Assembly: GCA_027489295.1 (NCBI GenBank)
Contig: JAIYAA010000117.1
Location: forward strand, 1-13,436
Source of the DNA: Sphingomonadales bacterium
Lineage (GTDB): Bacteria > Pseudomonadota > Alphaproteobacteria > Sphingomonadales > Sphingomonadaceae
Direction of reading: 5' to 3'
Length of the DNA: 13,436 bases
Within the stretch, counting starts at the first letter, position 1. Every line of letters starts with the position of its first letter. The position numbers and the translations under genes are program-made. Below the pieces are notes generated by a model that worked only from the letters and a program-made list of their open reading frames with translations, made no database searches and had not been told where the DNA came from. Positions 6,719 to 13,436 of this stretch are shown piece after piece.

Positions 6719-6751
6719 AGGGGGAGCGACGCGCAAGGCGTTGCTCCCCCT
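6719..6751. terminator. Convergent terminator-like hairpin, GH51 / AraD1-type gene
   Basis: AGGGGGAGC (6719-6727) pairs with GCTCCCCCT (6743-6751). Five further inner pairs, one of them G-T, close on the loop GCAAG (6733-6737), giving 14 pairs in all. It lies 20 bases after the GH51 stop and 47 bases past the stop of the convergent gene. There is no clear U tract on either strand, so termination strength is uncertain. Confidence 0.55.
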
Positions 6752-6770
6752 ACCCTGCAGTGCTCGGTTG

Positions 6771-6790
6771 CCCTCCCTGTGCCGGGAGGG
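6771..6790. repeat. C-rich short palindrome
   Basis: CCCTCCC (6771-6777), loop TGTGCC, GGGAGGG (6784-6790), a perfect seven-pair stem just beyond the 3' end of the AraD1-type gene. It may add to termination on the minus strand. It is similar in make-up to 786-808 and 8808-8830. Confidence 0.45.
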
Positions 6791-6798
6791 CGCAGACC

Positions 6799-7794
6799 TT
6801 ACAGCGTCTTCACCGTCGTCAGCCCGGTGTCTTCCACCTGCGCCAGCGGGTTGCGCAGCGGCAGGGTGAACGGCGCGGCCTCGATCTCGAACGTGTCGCC
6901 CACTTCCGTCTTCACGCCGTCGCTGAACGACAGCGTCGCGGTGCCGAAGAAGTGGACGTGCACGTCGCCCGGCTGGCGGAACAGCCCGTACTTGAAGTGA
7001 TGATGCTCGAGATTGCCGAGCGTGTGCGACATGTTCGTCTCGCCCGACAGGAACGGCTTTTCCCAGATCGTCGCGCCATCGCGCATGATCCGGCTGGTGC
7101 CGCGCACGTCGCTCGGCGCCGCGCCGACCAGCAGCTCGGGCCCCAGGGCTGCCTGGCGCAGCTTGGAATGCGCCAGCCACAGATAATTGTGCCGCTCGGT
7201 CACATGGTCGCTAAACTCGTTGGCAAGGCACAGGCCGATGCGCCACGGGCTGCCGTCCGGGCCGATCAGATAGACGCCGGCCAGTTCCGGCTCCTCGCCG
7301 CCGTCCTGCGCGAAGCCGGGCATCTCCAGCGCGTCGCCGGGGCCGACCAGATGGTGGCCATTGCCCTTGTAGAACCATTCGGGCTGCTGGCCGATCGCGC
7401 CTTCGCCCGGCTTGCCGCCCTCGACGCCTTCGAGGAACATCCGCATCGAATCGGTCTTGTGCTCGGCCGCTGCCGCATCGCGGTGCATCTTGTCACGCCC
7501 CTCGGCCGAGCCGAGATGGGTAAGGCCGGTGCCGGTCAGTACCAGATGCGCGCCGTCCGGATGATCGATCGGTGCCAGCAATTGCCCCGCCGCCAGCGCC
7601 TCGGCCGGATCGACCGAGCCTTCGCGCCCTGCCGCCGCCACCGCCTCGGCGAGCGACTGACCCGCTTCGATCGCCTGCAGCGCTAGGCTGCGGACGTCGG
7701 TGGCGCCGCGCACGAAGCCCGCGCCACTGTCGTCGGCGGCGATCACCCGCCGCACGCCATCGCTTCCCAGATACTGCATCAACCGCAACGTCAT
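6799..7794 (-). CDS. AraD1/GguC-type dehydratase (FAH superfamily), 2-keto-3-deoxy-pentonate
   Basis: A 331-residue protein of the fumarylacetoacetate hydrolase superfamily, of the kind annotated AraD1 or GguC. Related enzymes such as Caulobacter XylX dehydrate 2-keto-3-deoxy-pentonate to alpha-ketoglutarate semialdehyde, the step after the IlvD/EDD dehydratase. Acidic residues in GGEEPELAG (about 165-173) and ANEFSDH (191-197) sit where the family binds a divalent metal. The C-terminal half has LGNLEHHHFKYGLFRQPGDVHVHFFGTATLS, typical of this branch. Two in-frame starts exist, 7800 and 7794. I prefer 7794 because GAGGAG on the minus strand ends seven bases before it, against one base for 7800. 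It is divergent from the GntR regulator across an operator-like site. Whether the substrate is the L-arabinose or D-xylose intermediate is inferred from the neighbouring arabinofuranosidase. Confidence 0.82.
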   Translation of the reverse strand: MTLRLMQYLGSDGVRRVIAADDSGAGFVRGATDVRSLALQAIEAGQSLAEAVAAAGREGSVDPAEALAAGQLLAPIDHPDGAHLVLTGTGLTHLGSAEGRDKMHRDAAAAEHKTDSMRMFLEGVEGGKPGEGAIGQQPEWFYKGNGHHLVGPGDALEMPGFAQDGGEEPELAGVYLIGPDGSPWRIGLCLANEFSDHVTERHNYLWLAHSKLRQAALGPELLVGAAPSDVRGTSRIMRDGATIWEKPFLSGETNMSHTLGNLEHHHFKYGLFRQPGDVHVHFFGTATLSFSDGVKTEVGDTFEIEAAPFTLPLRNPLAQVEDTGLTTVKTL

Positions 7795-7817
7795 CGACAT
7801 GCTCCTCATCCTCGGTT

Positions 7818-7828
7818 TAGTCCGACAT
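7818..7828. promoter_or_regulatory. GntR-type operator-like site between AraD1-type gene and regulator
   Basis: TAGTCCGACAT on the + strand, ATGTCGGACTA on the minus strand, matches five of six fixed positions of TNGTNNNACNA in either direction. It overlaps a second small dyad, CCGA-N5-TCGG (7822-7834). On the minus strand it overlaps a weak -10 candidate TATGTC, 17 bases after TTGCCA. The site would suit negative control of the AraD1-type gene and self-control of the regulator. No strong + strand promoter was found in the gap. Confidence 0.35.
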
Positions 7829-7918
7829 ATTCGGGTCTGCCCGGAATGGCAATCGCACATCGTTTGCGGGACCCCCATGCTTCGCGCTACACATGAAAAT
7901 ATGCAGGAGAGCGAGCGG

Positions 7919-8677
7919 ATGGCATTGGACGAACAGGCGGACGGCGTGGACGAAGCAGGCGTGCAGCCGATCACCCGCACGCCCAAGGGCTCCGGCCGTC
8001 GTCTGCGCGGAGCAATCGCCCATTATCTCGGCACCCAGATCGTCTCCGGTGCGATCGCCCCCGGCGAAAAGCTGACCGGCGAGGTTGCCAATGCCGAGGC
8101 GCTGGACGTCTCCCGCAGCGCCTATCGCGAGGCGGTGCAGGTGCTAACCGCCAAGGGGCTGGTGGAAAGCCGGCCCAAGGCCGGCACCCGCGTGTTGCCG
8201 CGTGCGCGCTGGAATATGCTCGATCCGCAGGTGCTCGCCTGGGCCTTTTCCGGCGAGCCCGACACCGATTTCGTCCGCGACCTGTTCGAGCTGCGCGCGG
8301 TGGTGGAGCCCGCCGCCGCCCGTCTCGCCGCCGAACGCCGCGACCGCGACGATGTGAAGGCGATGCGCGACGCGCTCACCAAGATGCGGCGCCACACGCT
8401 GGCGACCGACGCCGGCCGCGCGGCGGACCGCGACTTCCACGACGCGCTGCTGGAGGCCACGCACAACAATGCGCTGGTCGCCCTCAGCGCCAGCATCGGC
8501 GCCGCGGTGAGCTGGACGACCAAGTACAAGCAGCGCGCCCGCGCGCTTCCGCGCGATCCGGTGCCCGATCACATCAAGGTGTTCGACGCGATCGCCGCCG
8601 GCGATGCCGATGCCGCCGCCGCGGCGATGCGCACGCTGGTCGACCTCGCGCTGGAAGATACCCGCCTCTCGATGTGA
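7919..8677 (+). CDS. FadR-subfamily GntR transcriptional regulator (DgoR-like)
   Basis: A 252-residue DNA-binding regulator. The N-terminal winged helix-turn-helix spans about 27-95, with ALDVSRSAYREAVQVLTAKGLV as the recognition region and KAGTRV as the wing. The linker RWNMLDPQVLAW is characteristic of DgoR-like sugar-acid regulators. The C-terminal FCD ligand domain, about 115-245, shows Asp170 and His174 in ADRDFH and His218 in PDHIKVFDAI, which fit the metal-binding pattern; a further His expected near residue 240 is Leu. ATG 7919 is chosen for AGGAG at 7905-7909; in-frame ATGs at 7901 and 7877 lack a good ribosome site. It lies between pentose genes and is divergent from the AraD1-type gene, so it probably represses them until a sugar-acid intermediate accumulates. 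The effector is inferred. Confidence 0.88.
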   Translation: MALDEQADGVDEAGVQPITRTPKGSGRRLRGAIAHYLGTQIVSGAIAPGEKLTGEVANAEALDVSRSAYREAVQVLTAKGLVESRPKAGTRVLPRARWNMLDPQVLAWAFSGEPDTDFVRDLFELRAVVEPAAARLAAERRDRDDVKAMRDALTKMRRHTLATDAGRAADRDFHDALLEATHNNALVALSASIGAAVSWTTKYKQRARALPRDPVPDHIKVFDAIAAGDADAAAAAMRTLVDLALEDTRLSM

Positions 8678-8743
8678 CGGTGTCCAATATCCGCCGGACA
8701 CGGGGAGGTAACCGGCCGAAGGCTTGGACGAGGGTGCCCCCGC

Positions 8744-8782
8744 AAAGAAAAGGGGTGCCCGCCGTCACCGGCGGTACACCCC
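8744..8782 (-). terminator. Rho-independent terminator for the permease gene
   Basis: Stem GGGGTG (8752-8757) with CACCCC (8777-8782) and inner CCGCC (8759-8763) with GGCGG (8770-8774). On the minus strand the hairpin is followed by TTTTCTTT (complement of 8744-8751). It sits 56 bases past the permease stop and fits as its terminator. It may also block read-through from the convergent regulator gene. Confidence 0.7.
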
Positions 8783-8807
8783 TCCACCACCACCTGCGGC
8801 GGCGGTC

Positions 8808-8830
8808 CGCCTCCCCCAATGGGAGAGGCG
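8808..8830. repeat. C-rich short palindrome near permease 3' end
   Basis: CGCCTC-C-CCC (8808-8817), loop AAT, GGG-A-GAGGCG (8821-8830), a ten-position stem with one C-A mismatch. It lies eight bases beyond the permease stop. Together with the 8744-8782 hairpin it fills the 161-base convergent gap between regulator and permease. Confidence 0.45.
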
Positions 8831-8838
8831 TGCTTCGA

Positions 8839-10140
8839 TCAATCCTCAATCGCGTTGGTGGGCTTGGCGCCCCACAGCGCGTAGAAGAGGATGTAGAGTT
8901 CACAGATCGCGGTCAGCAGGAACGAGTTCTGCAGGCCATAGGTATCGGCCAGCCAGCCCTGTACCGCCACCAGCGCGCCGCCGGCGATCGCCATGATCAG
9001 CAGGCCCGAGCCTTCCTCGGTCAGCGGGCCGAGGCCCTTGATGCCGAGGGTGAAGATCGTCGGGAACATGATCGAGTGGAACAGACCCACCAAGATCAGC
9101 GACCACATCGCCACCTCGCCGTGCGTGAACACGGTGACCATCATCACCACGAACGCGCCGATCGAGAAAACGGCGAGGACGACGCCCGCATCCACCTTCT
9201 GCATGATCGCCGAACCGACGAACCGGCCGACCATCATTCCGCCCCACAACAGGGTGAGGTAGCGGCCCGCCTGCTCGGTCGTCATGTTGCCGATCTCGGG
9301 ACGGCTGACGAAGTTCACGAACAGATTGCCGACGCCGATCTCGGCGATCAGGTAGATGAAGATCGCGCCGATGCCGAACACCAGGTTGCGGTGGTTCCAC
9401 AGGCTGTGGTGCTTGCGATCCTCCTTGGCGACGCGGCTGGTCGCCGAACCCATCGCCGGCAGCGGGAAGCGCGCGATCACGATCGCGAGCACCAGCAGCA
9501 CCGCGGCGACGAGCACGTAGGGCAGGATCACCGCGTGCGCGTCGGCCAGACGCTCGGCCTGGGTGAGCGCGGCCGCACCCGCCTCCGCCGTGCCGCCCTT
9601 CGAGCGACCGAGGATCAGGTACGCGCCGAACAACGGCGCGAGCATCGTGCCGGCCGAGTTCATCGCCTGCACCAGGTTGAGCCGCGACGAGGCGGTTTCG
9701 GACGGGCCGATCACCGCGACATAGGGATTGGCCGCCACCTGCAGCAGCGTGATGCCGCTGGCGATGACGAACAGCATGAACAGGGTAACGCCGTAGGACG
9801 GCAGGCTCGCCGCCAGCGTCATGCCCAGCGCCCCGGCCGCCATGATCAGCAGGCCGATCACCAGCGACTTCTGGTAGCCGATCCGCTCGATCAGCTTGGC
9901 CGAGGGGATCGAGGCGAAGAAATAGGCGATGAACCAGACGCTCTCGATCAGCGCCGCCTGGAAATAGCTGAGCTCGAACACGCTGCGCAGATGCGGCAGC
10001 AGCGTCCCGTTGATCACGGTGATGAAGCCCCACATGAAGAACAGCGTGGCCAGCAGGGCCAGCGCGCGTCCATAATGCGTGGGAGGAGAGGCTTGCCCGG
10101 CCCCCGCCGGAGCAGCCTTTGACGTAGGCACGACCGCCAT
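8839..10140 (-). CDS. MFS sugar permease, FucP/GluP type
   Basis: A 433-residue, roughly 12-helix inner-membrane transporter of the fucose/glucose-galactose MFS branch. Signature segments are FFMWGFITVINGTLLPHL at 34-51, the LQVAANPYVAVIG stretch from 133, SRLNLVQAMNSAGTMLAPLFG, and the C-terminal half motif PTIFTLGIKGLG. Compared with E. coli FucP as I recall it, the proton-coupling positions Asp46 and Glu135 appear as Gly45 and Gln134, which points to the GluP-like branch. The substrate is probably the pentose released by the exported arabinofuranosidase, but glucose or galactose cannot be excluded from sequence. ATG 10140 is preceded on the minus strand by GAGAGG, 11 or 12 bases upstream, a slightly long spacing. 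It is divergent from the epimerase gene and shares a 144-base control region. Confidence 0.9.
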   Translation of the reverse strand: MAVVPTSKAAPAGAGQASPPTHYGRALALLATLFFMWGFITVINGTLLPHLRSVFELSYFQAALIESVWFIAYFFASIPSAKLIERIGYQKSLVIGLLIMAAGALGMTLAASLPSYGVTLFMLFVIASGITLLQVAANPYVAVIGPSETASSRLNLVQAMNSAGTMLAPLFGAYLILGRSKGGTAEAGAAALTQAERLADAHAVILPYVLVAAVLLVLAIVIARFPLPAMGSATSRVAKEDRKHHSLWNHRNLVFGIGAIFIYLIAEIGVGNLFVNFVSRPEIGNMTTEQAGRYLTLLWGGMMVGRFVGSAIMQKVDAGVVLAVFSIGAFVVMMVTVFTHGEVAMWSLILVGLFHSIMFPTIFTLGIKGLGPLTEEGSGLLIMAIAGGALVAVQGWLADTYGLQNSFLLTAICELYILFYALWGAKPTNAIED

Positions 10141-10185
10141 GCTGGTATGATCCTCTCGATTTTGCCACGTACGACCGCGGCGGGG

Positions 10186-10215
10186 TTGCTCTTCGCTTTC
10201 TAGTCGGAGTATTCA
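10186..10215 (+). promoter_or_regulatory. Candidate promoter and operator-like site, epimerase-dehydratase operon
   Basis: TTGCTC (10186-10191), an 18-base spacer and TATTCA (10210-10215) form a weak sigma70-type match. TAGTCGGAGTA (10201-10211) overlaps the -10 by two bases, exactly as TTGTCGGAGTA does at the GH51 promoter. An inverted repeat GTCGG (10203-10207) / CCGAC (10218-10222) surrounds the -10. The site could also govern the divergent permease gene. Confidence 0.35.
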
Positions 10216-10284
10216 ACCCGACGTCCAGCGTCAACGGCCGCGTCGCAGCTGATCGCCGCGATAGCCCATAGGGAGAGGATTTGC

Positions 10285-11418
10285 ATGAATTATCTGATCA
10301 AGGGCGCCCTGCTCGCCGCGGCGATGGTTCCGCTCTCGGCGCATGCCGGCGAAGCGACTCGCGCGGCCTTCGGCACGACTGCGGATGGCAAGAAGGTGGA
10401 GGCGATCACCCTCACCAACGGGCACGGCATGCGCGCGACGATCCTCAGCTACGGCGCGATCCTCCAGTCGCTGGCGGTGCCCGATCGTACCGGCAAGTCC
10501 GAGGACGTGACGCTCGGCTACAACGACATGCAAGGCTATCTGGTCGCCCCGAACTATTTCGGCGCCTCGGTGGGCCGCTATGCCAATCGCATCAAGAACG
10601 GCACCTTCGCGATCGACGGCAAGACCTACACGCTCGCCAAGAACAATGGCCCGAACGCGCTGCACGGCGGCCTGAAGGGCTTCGACAAGCGGCTGTGGAC
10701 GGTGGAGAAGGTGACCAGCGGCGACACCGCGAGCGTCACCCTGCGCTACATCGCGGCAGACGGCGAGGAGGGCTATCCCGGCCAGCTGACCGTCACCGCC
10801 ACCTATGCACTGAACGAGAAGAACGAGCTGTCGGTCGAGTACACCGCGACGACGACCAAGCCGACCATCGTCAACATCACCAACCACAGCTTCTTCAACC
10901 TCGCCGGTGAGGCCTCGCAGCGCTCGATCTACGATAATGTCGTGACGATCCCAGCCGATGCGACCACTCCGGTCGACAAGACGCTGATCCCCAGCGGCCA
11001 GCTCCGCCCGGTCGAGGGCACGCCGTTCGATTTCCGGAAAGCCACCGTGATCGGCACCCGCATCCGCGACGGCCGCGATCCGCAGATCGTGTTCGGCCAG
11101 GGCTATGACGAGAATTTCGTGATCGCCAAAAGCGTGTCGGCCCAGCCGGTGCTCCACGCCCGCGTCGAAGATCCGTCGAGCGGCCGGGTGATGGAGATCC
11201 TCTCCAACCAGCCGGGCGTGCAATTCTACACCGGCAACTTCCTCGACGGCACCGCGATCGGCAAGTCGAACCACGCCTATCGCCAGGGCGACGGCCTCGC
11301 GCTCGAGCCCCAGGTCTTTCCGGACACGCCCAACCAGCCGGCGCTGGGCTCGGCGCGGCTGAATCCGGGGCAGACCTATCGCAACGTGATCGTCTACCGT
11401 TTCTCGACGACCAACTGA
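10285..11418 (+). CDS. galM: Aldose 1-epimerase (mutarotase), exported
   Basis: A 377-residue galactose-mutarotase-like enzyme that interconverts alpha and beta anomers of free aldoses. A signal peptide covers residues 1-21, with Ala-His-Ala before Gly22, so it acts in the periplasm. Family landmarks are [24 protein letters not shown] with His127, NHSFFNL with catalytic His201, QGYDENFV, and [13 protein letters not shown] with catalytic Glu341. Length is normal for exported members. The start ATG 10285 follows GGAGAGG at 10271-10277. The dehydratase gene begins 23 bases after its stop, so the two are probably one operon. In this setting it most likely prepares L-arabinose or another pentose for uptake, though family members accept several aldoses. 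Confidence 0.94.
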   Translation: MNYLIKGALLAAAMVPLSAHAGEATRAAFGTTADGKKVEAITLTNGHGMRATILSYGAILQSLAVPDRTGKSEDVTLGYNDMQGYLVAPNYFGASVGRYANRIKNGTFAIDGKTYTLAKNNGPNALHGGLKGFDKRLWTVEKVTSGDTASVTLRYIAADGEEGYPGQLTVTATYALNEKNELSVEYTATTTKPTIVNITNHSFFNLAGEASQRSIYDNVVTIPADATTPVDKTLIPSGQLRPVEGTPFDFRKATVIGTRIRDGRDPQIVFGQGYDENFVIAKSVSAQPVLHARVEDPSSGRVMEILSNQPGVQFYTGNFLDGTAIGKSNHAYRQGDGLALEPQVFPDTPNQPALGSARLNPGQTYRNVIVYRFSTTN

Positions 11419-11441
11419 TCTTCCTCCCGCAAGGCACTTCC

Positions 11442-13235
11442 ATGACCGATACCCCGCCGAAACTGCGCAGCCGCGCCTGGTTCGATAATCCCGACAATGT
11501 CGACATGACCGCCCTCTATCTGGAGCGGTACCTCAACTACGGGCTGAGCCTGGAGGAACTGCGCTCGGGCAAGCCGATCATCGGCATCGCCCAGACGGGG
11601 TCGGACCTCAGCCCCTGCAACCGCCACCACCTCGTCCTCGCCGAGCGCATCCGCGAAGGCATCCGCGAGGCGGGCGGCATCGCGATCGAGTTCCCTGTGC
11701 ATCCGATCCAGGAAACCGGCAAGCGGCCCACCGCGGGCCTCGATCGCAACCTCGCCTATCTGGGCCTGGTCGAGCTGATCTACGGCTATCCACTCGACGG
11801 CGTGGTGCTCACCACCGGCTGCGACAAGACCACGCCCGCCTGCCTGATGGCGGCGGCGACGGTGAACATCCCGGCAATCGCCTTGTCGGTGGGGCCGATG
11901 CTCAACGGCTGGCACCGCGGCGAGCGCACCGGCTCGGGCACGATCGTGTGGAAGGCGCGCGAGCTGCTGGCGGCAGGTGAGATCGACGACGAGGGCTTCA
12001 TCCGCCTGGTCAGCTCGTCGGCGCCGTCGACCGGATATTGCAATACGATGGGCACGGCGACGACGATGAACAGCCTCGCCGAGGCGCTGGGCATGATGCT
12101 GCCGGGTTCGGCGGCGATCCCCGCCCCGTATCGCGACCGGCAGGAAGCCGCCTATCGCACCGGCAAGCGCATCGTCGACATGGTGCACGAGGACCTCAAG
12201 CCCTCCGACATCCTGACGCGCGAGGCGTTCCTCAACGCGATCGTCGTCAACTCGGCGATCGGCGGATCGACCAACGCGCCGATCCACCTTGCCGCCATCG
12301 CCCGCCATGTCGGCGCGGAACTGGCGCTGGACGACTGGCAGACCCATGGCCACAAGGTGCCGCTGCTGGTGAACCTGCAGCCGGCCGGCGAGTATCTCGG
12401 CGAAGATTATTACCGCGCCGGCGGCGTGCCCGCCGTGGTCGCCCAGCTGATGCAGCAGGGCCTGATCCACGAGAACGCGATCACTGCCAACGGCAAGACG
12501 ATCGGCGACAATTGCCGCGATGCGACGATCGAGGACGAGAAGGTCATTCGCAGCTTCGATCAGCCGCTGGTGGAAGCGGCCGGCTTCGTCGTGCTGCGCG
12601 GCAATCTGTTCGATGCCGCGATCATGAAGACGAGCGTGATCGGCCCCGAATTCCGCGACCGCTATCTCTCCAACCCGAACGATCCCGAAGCGTTCGAGGG
12701 ACCGGTCGTCGTGTTCGACGGCCCCGAGGATTATCACCACCGCATCGACGATCCCGCCACCGGCATCACGCCGGACACGCTGCTGGTGATGCGCGGCGCC
12801 GGCCCGATCGGCTATCCGGGTGCTGCGGAAGTGGTGAACATGCGCGCGCCGGCCTATCTGATCCGCGAAGGCGTGCATGCGCTGCCATGCATCGGTGATG
12901 GGCGCCAGTCGGGCACGTCGGCCTCGCCGTCGATCCTCAACGCCTCGCCCGAGGCCGCGGCGATGGGCGGCCTGGCGCTGCTCAAGACCGGCGACCGCGT
13001 GCGGATCGACCTCAACCGCGGCACCGCCGACGTGCTGATCCCGGCCGACGAACTCGCCGAGCGCCGCCGCGCGCTGGCCGAGGCAGGCGGCTTTGCCTAT
13101 CCGGCGTCACAGACGCCGTGGCAGGCGATCCAGCGCGCCGTGGTCGGCCAAATGAACACCGGCGCGATCTTGGAGGGCGCCGAGCAGTTCCAGCGCATCG
13201 CCCAGACCCACGGCGTGCCCCGCGACAACCACTGA
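11442..13235 (+). CDS. IlvD/EDD-family pentonate dehydratase (L-arabinonate or D-xylonate)
   Basis: A 597-residue iron-sulfur dehydratase converting a pentonate to 2-keto-3-deoxy-pentonate in the cytoplasm, the second dehydrogenation product's fate in the Weimberg-type route. The three cluster cysteines are Cys59 (DLSPCNRHH), Cys127 ([11 protein letters not shown]) and Cys200 ([10 protein letters not shown]). Lys129 is the expected carbamylated Mg2+ ligand, and a SGTS serine group lies at 490-493. The opening, [27 protein letters not shown], is typical of the sugar-acid branch rather than of dihydroxyacid dehydratase (IlvD). A weak AAGG precedes ATG 11442, 23 bases after the epimerase stop, consistent with coupling. 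L-arabinonate is favoured by the linked arabinofuranosidase, but D-xylonate is a real alternative because the branch includes XylD enzymes. Confidence 0.9.
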   Translation: MTDTPPKLRSRAWFDNPDNVDMTALYLERYLNYGLSLEELRSGKPIIGIAQTGSDLSPCNRHHLVLAERIREGIREAGGIAIEFPVHPIQETGKRPTAGLDRNLAYLGLVELIYGYPLDGVVLTTGCDKTTPACLMAAATVNIPAIALSVGPMLNGWHRGERTGSGTIVWKARELLAAGEIDDEGFIRLVSSSAPSTGYCNTMGTATTMNSLAEALGMMLPGSAAIPAPYRDRQEAAYRTGKRIVDMVHEDLKPSDILTREAFLNAIVVNSAIGGSTNAPIHLAAIARHVGAELALDDWQTHGHKVPLLVNLQPAGEYLGEDYYRAGGVPAVVAQLMQQGLIHENAITANGKTIGDNCRDATIEDEKVIRSFDQPLVEAAGFVVLRGNLFDAAIMKTSVIGPEFRDRYLSNPNDPEAFEGPVVVFDGPEDYHHRIDDPATGITPDTLLVMRGAGPIGYPGAAEVVNMRAPAYLIREGVHALPCIGDGRQSGTSASPSILNASPEAAAMGGLALLKTGDRVRIDLNRGTADVLIPADELAERRRALAEAGGFAYPASQTPWQAIQRAVVGQMNTGAILEGAEQFQRIAQTHGVPRDNH

Positions 13236-13242
13236 TCCTTGC

Positions 13243-13280
13243 GGACGGTGCAGCGGCTGGCTAGCCCCGCCGCACCGTCC
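13243..13280 (+). terminator. Intergenic hairpin after the dehydratase gene
   Basis: GGACGGTGC (13243-13251) pairs perfectly with GCACCGTCC (13272-13280), with inner GCGG/CCGC and a GGCTAGCC core. It starts seven bases after the dehydratase stop and ends just before the GNAT ribosome site. No T run follows, so it may be a weak terminator, an mRNA stabiliser or an attenuator between the two genes. Confidence 0.4.
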
Positions 13281-13293
13281 CCGAGGAGGTTCC

Positions 13294-13436
13294 ATGCCCG
13301 ACTTCACGCACCGTCTCGCCCAGCCGCACGATCTCGAAGCGCTGCGCGCGGTGATGGCCCGGGCCATCGCACAACTCCAGCACGGCTTCCTCACGCCCGA
13401 GCAGGTTGCGGCCAGCCACAAGGTGATGGGCCTCGA
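13294..13436 (+). CDS. GNAT-family N-acetyltransferase, N-terminal fragment
   Basis: A gene running off the right edge; 47 complete codons are visible from ATG 13294, with GAGGAGG at 13283-13289 as a strong ribosome site. The sequence opens with an amphipathic start (FTHRLAQPHDLEALRAVMARAIAQLQ) followed by FLTPEQVAASHKVMGL, the usual first strand and helices of a GCN5-related acetyltransferase. The acetyl-CoA binding motif lies outside the window, so the family call rests on the N-terminal pattern only. It is 58 bases downstream of the dehydratase, beyond a hairpin, and need not share its function. Confidence 0.6.
   Translation, partial: MPDFTHRLAQPHDLEALRAVMARAIAQLQHGFLTPEQVAASHKVMGL

Noticed and set aside
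3258..7868. CATCGTTTGC present both near the lectin (3258-3267) and near the regulator start (7859-7868)
   Set aside because: Only the first copy is part of a palindrome. The second continues differently, so a shared site is not supported.
8674..10122. Long plus-strand open frame opposite the permease
   Set aside because: It reads through the terminator hairpins and then antisense to the permease. The product is rich in His, Arg, Asp and Gln with no recognisable fold.
11394..12878. Long minus-strand open frame opposite the dehydratase
   Set aside because: It is antisense to the well-supported IlvD/EDD gene, and its composition is typical of a shadow frame.
11442..13235. Dihydroxyacid dehydratase (ilvD) of branched-chain amino acid synthesis
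   Set aside because: The N-terminal segment and the linkage to epimerase, permease and arabinofuranosidase point to the sugar-acid branch of the same superfamily.

Overview
The window looks like chromosomal DNA of a high-GC alphaproteobacterium, most likely a sphingomonad. The grounds are strong GC bias at third codon positions, the order E2 / small membrane protein / YciA-type thioesterase / lipoamide dehydrogenase, and a pentose-catabolic set made of GH51, IlvD/EDD dehydratase, AraD1-type dehydratase and FucP-type permease. I see no tRNA or rRNA gene, transposase, integrase or CRISPR array. Nothing was searched against a database; family calls rest on motifs I recognise.

Layout. (1) Positions 1-2309, + strand: the last residues of the pyruvate dehydrogenase E2 component, a small two-helix membrane protein (GTG start), a hot-dog acyl-CoA thioesterase and dihydrolipoamide dehydrogenase (TTG start), closed by a strong bidirectional terminator. 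(2) 2378-3199, - strand: a four-repeat lectin of the Oscillatoria agardhii agglutinin (OAA) / myxobacterial hemagglutinin type, the most unusual gene here. Its upstream region of about 370 bp is AT-rich for this genome, carries palindromes, and is shared with a divergent gene at 3570-5057 for a polytopic GT-C-like membrane protein. (3) 5124-13235: a pentose (probably L-arabinose) island with an exported GH51 arabinofuranosidase (+), an AraD1/FAH-superfamily 2-keto-3-deoxy-pentonate dehydratase (-), a divergent FadR-type GntR regulator (+), a FucP/GluP-type sugar permease (-), and a divergent pair of exported aldose 1-epimerase and IlvD/EDD pentonate dehydratase (+). (4) 13294 to the end: the start of a GNAT acetyltransferase.

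How the genes fit together. GH51 would release L-arabinose from arabinan or arabinoxylan outside the cytoplasm. The exported mutarotase would equilibrate the anomers and the MFS permease would import the sugar. In the cytoplasm the IlvD/EDD enzyme would dehydrate the pentonate to 2-keto-3-deoxy-pentonate, and the AraD1-type enzyme would dehydrate that to alpha-ketoglutarate semialdehyde. This is a non-phosphorylative (Weimberg-type) route. The sugar dehydrogenase, lactonase and semialdehyde dehydrogenase are not in the window. A short motif, T(A/T)GTCGGA(G/C)TA or a close variant, lies upstream of GH51, in the AraD1/GntR gap and in the permease/epimerase gap. At the GH51 and epimerase sites it sits in the same phase relative to a possible -10 box. 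It resembles the FadR-type GntR consensus TNGTNNNACNA and may be the operator of the local regulator.

The best leads are the tandem OAA-type lectin with its odd upstream region and GT-C-like neighbour, and the shared operator-like motif that would define a local regulon. Most other content is ordinary.
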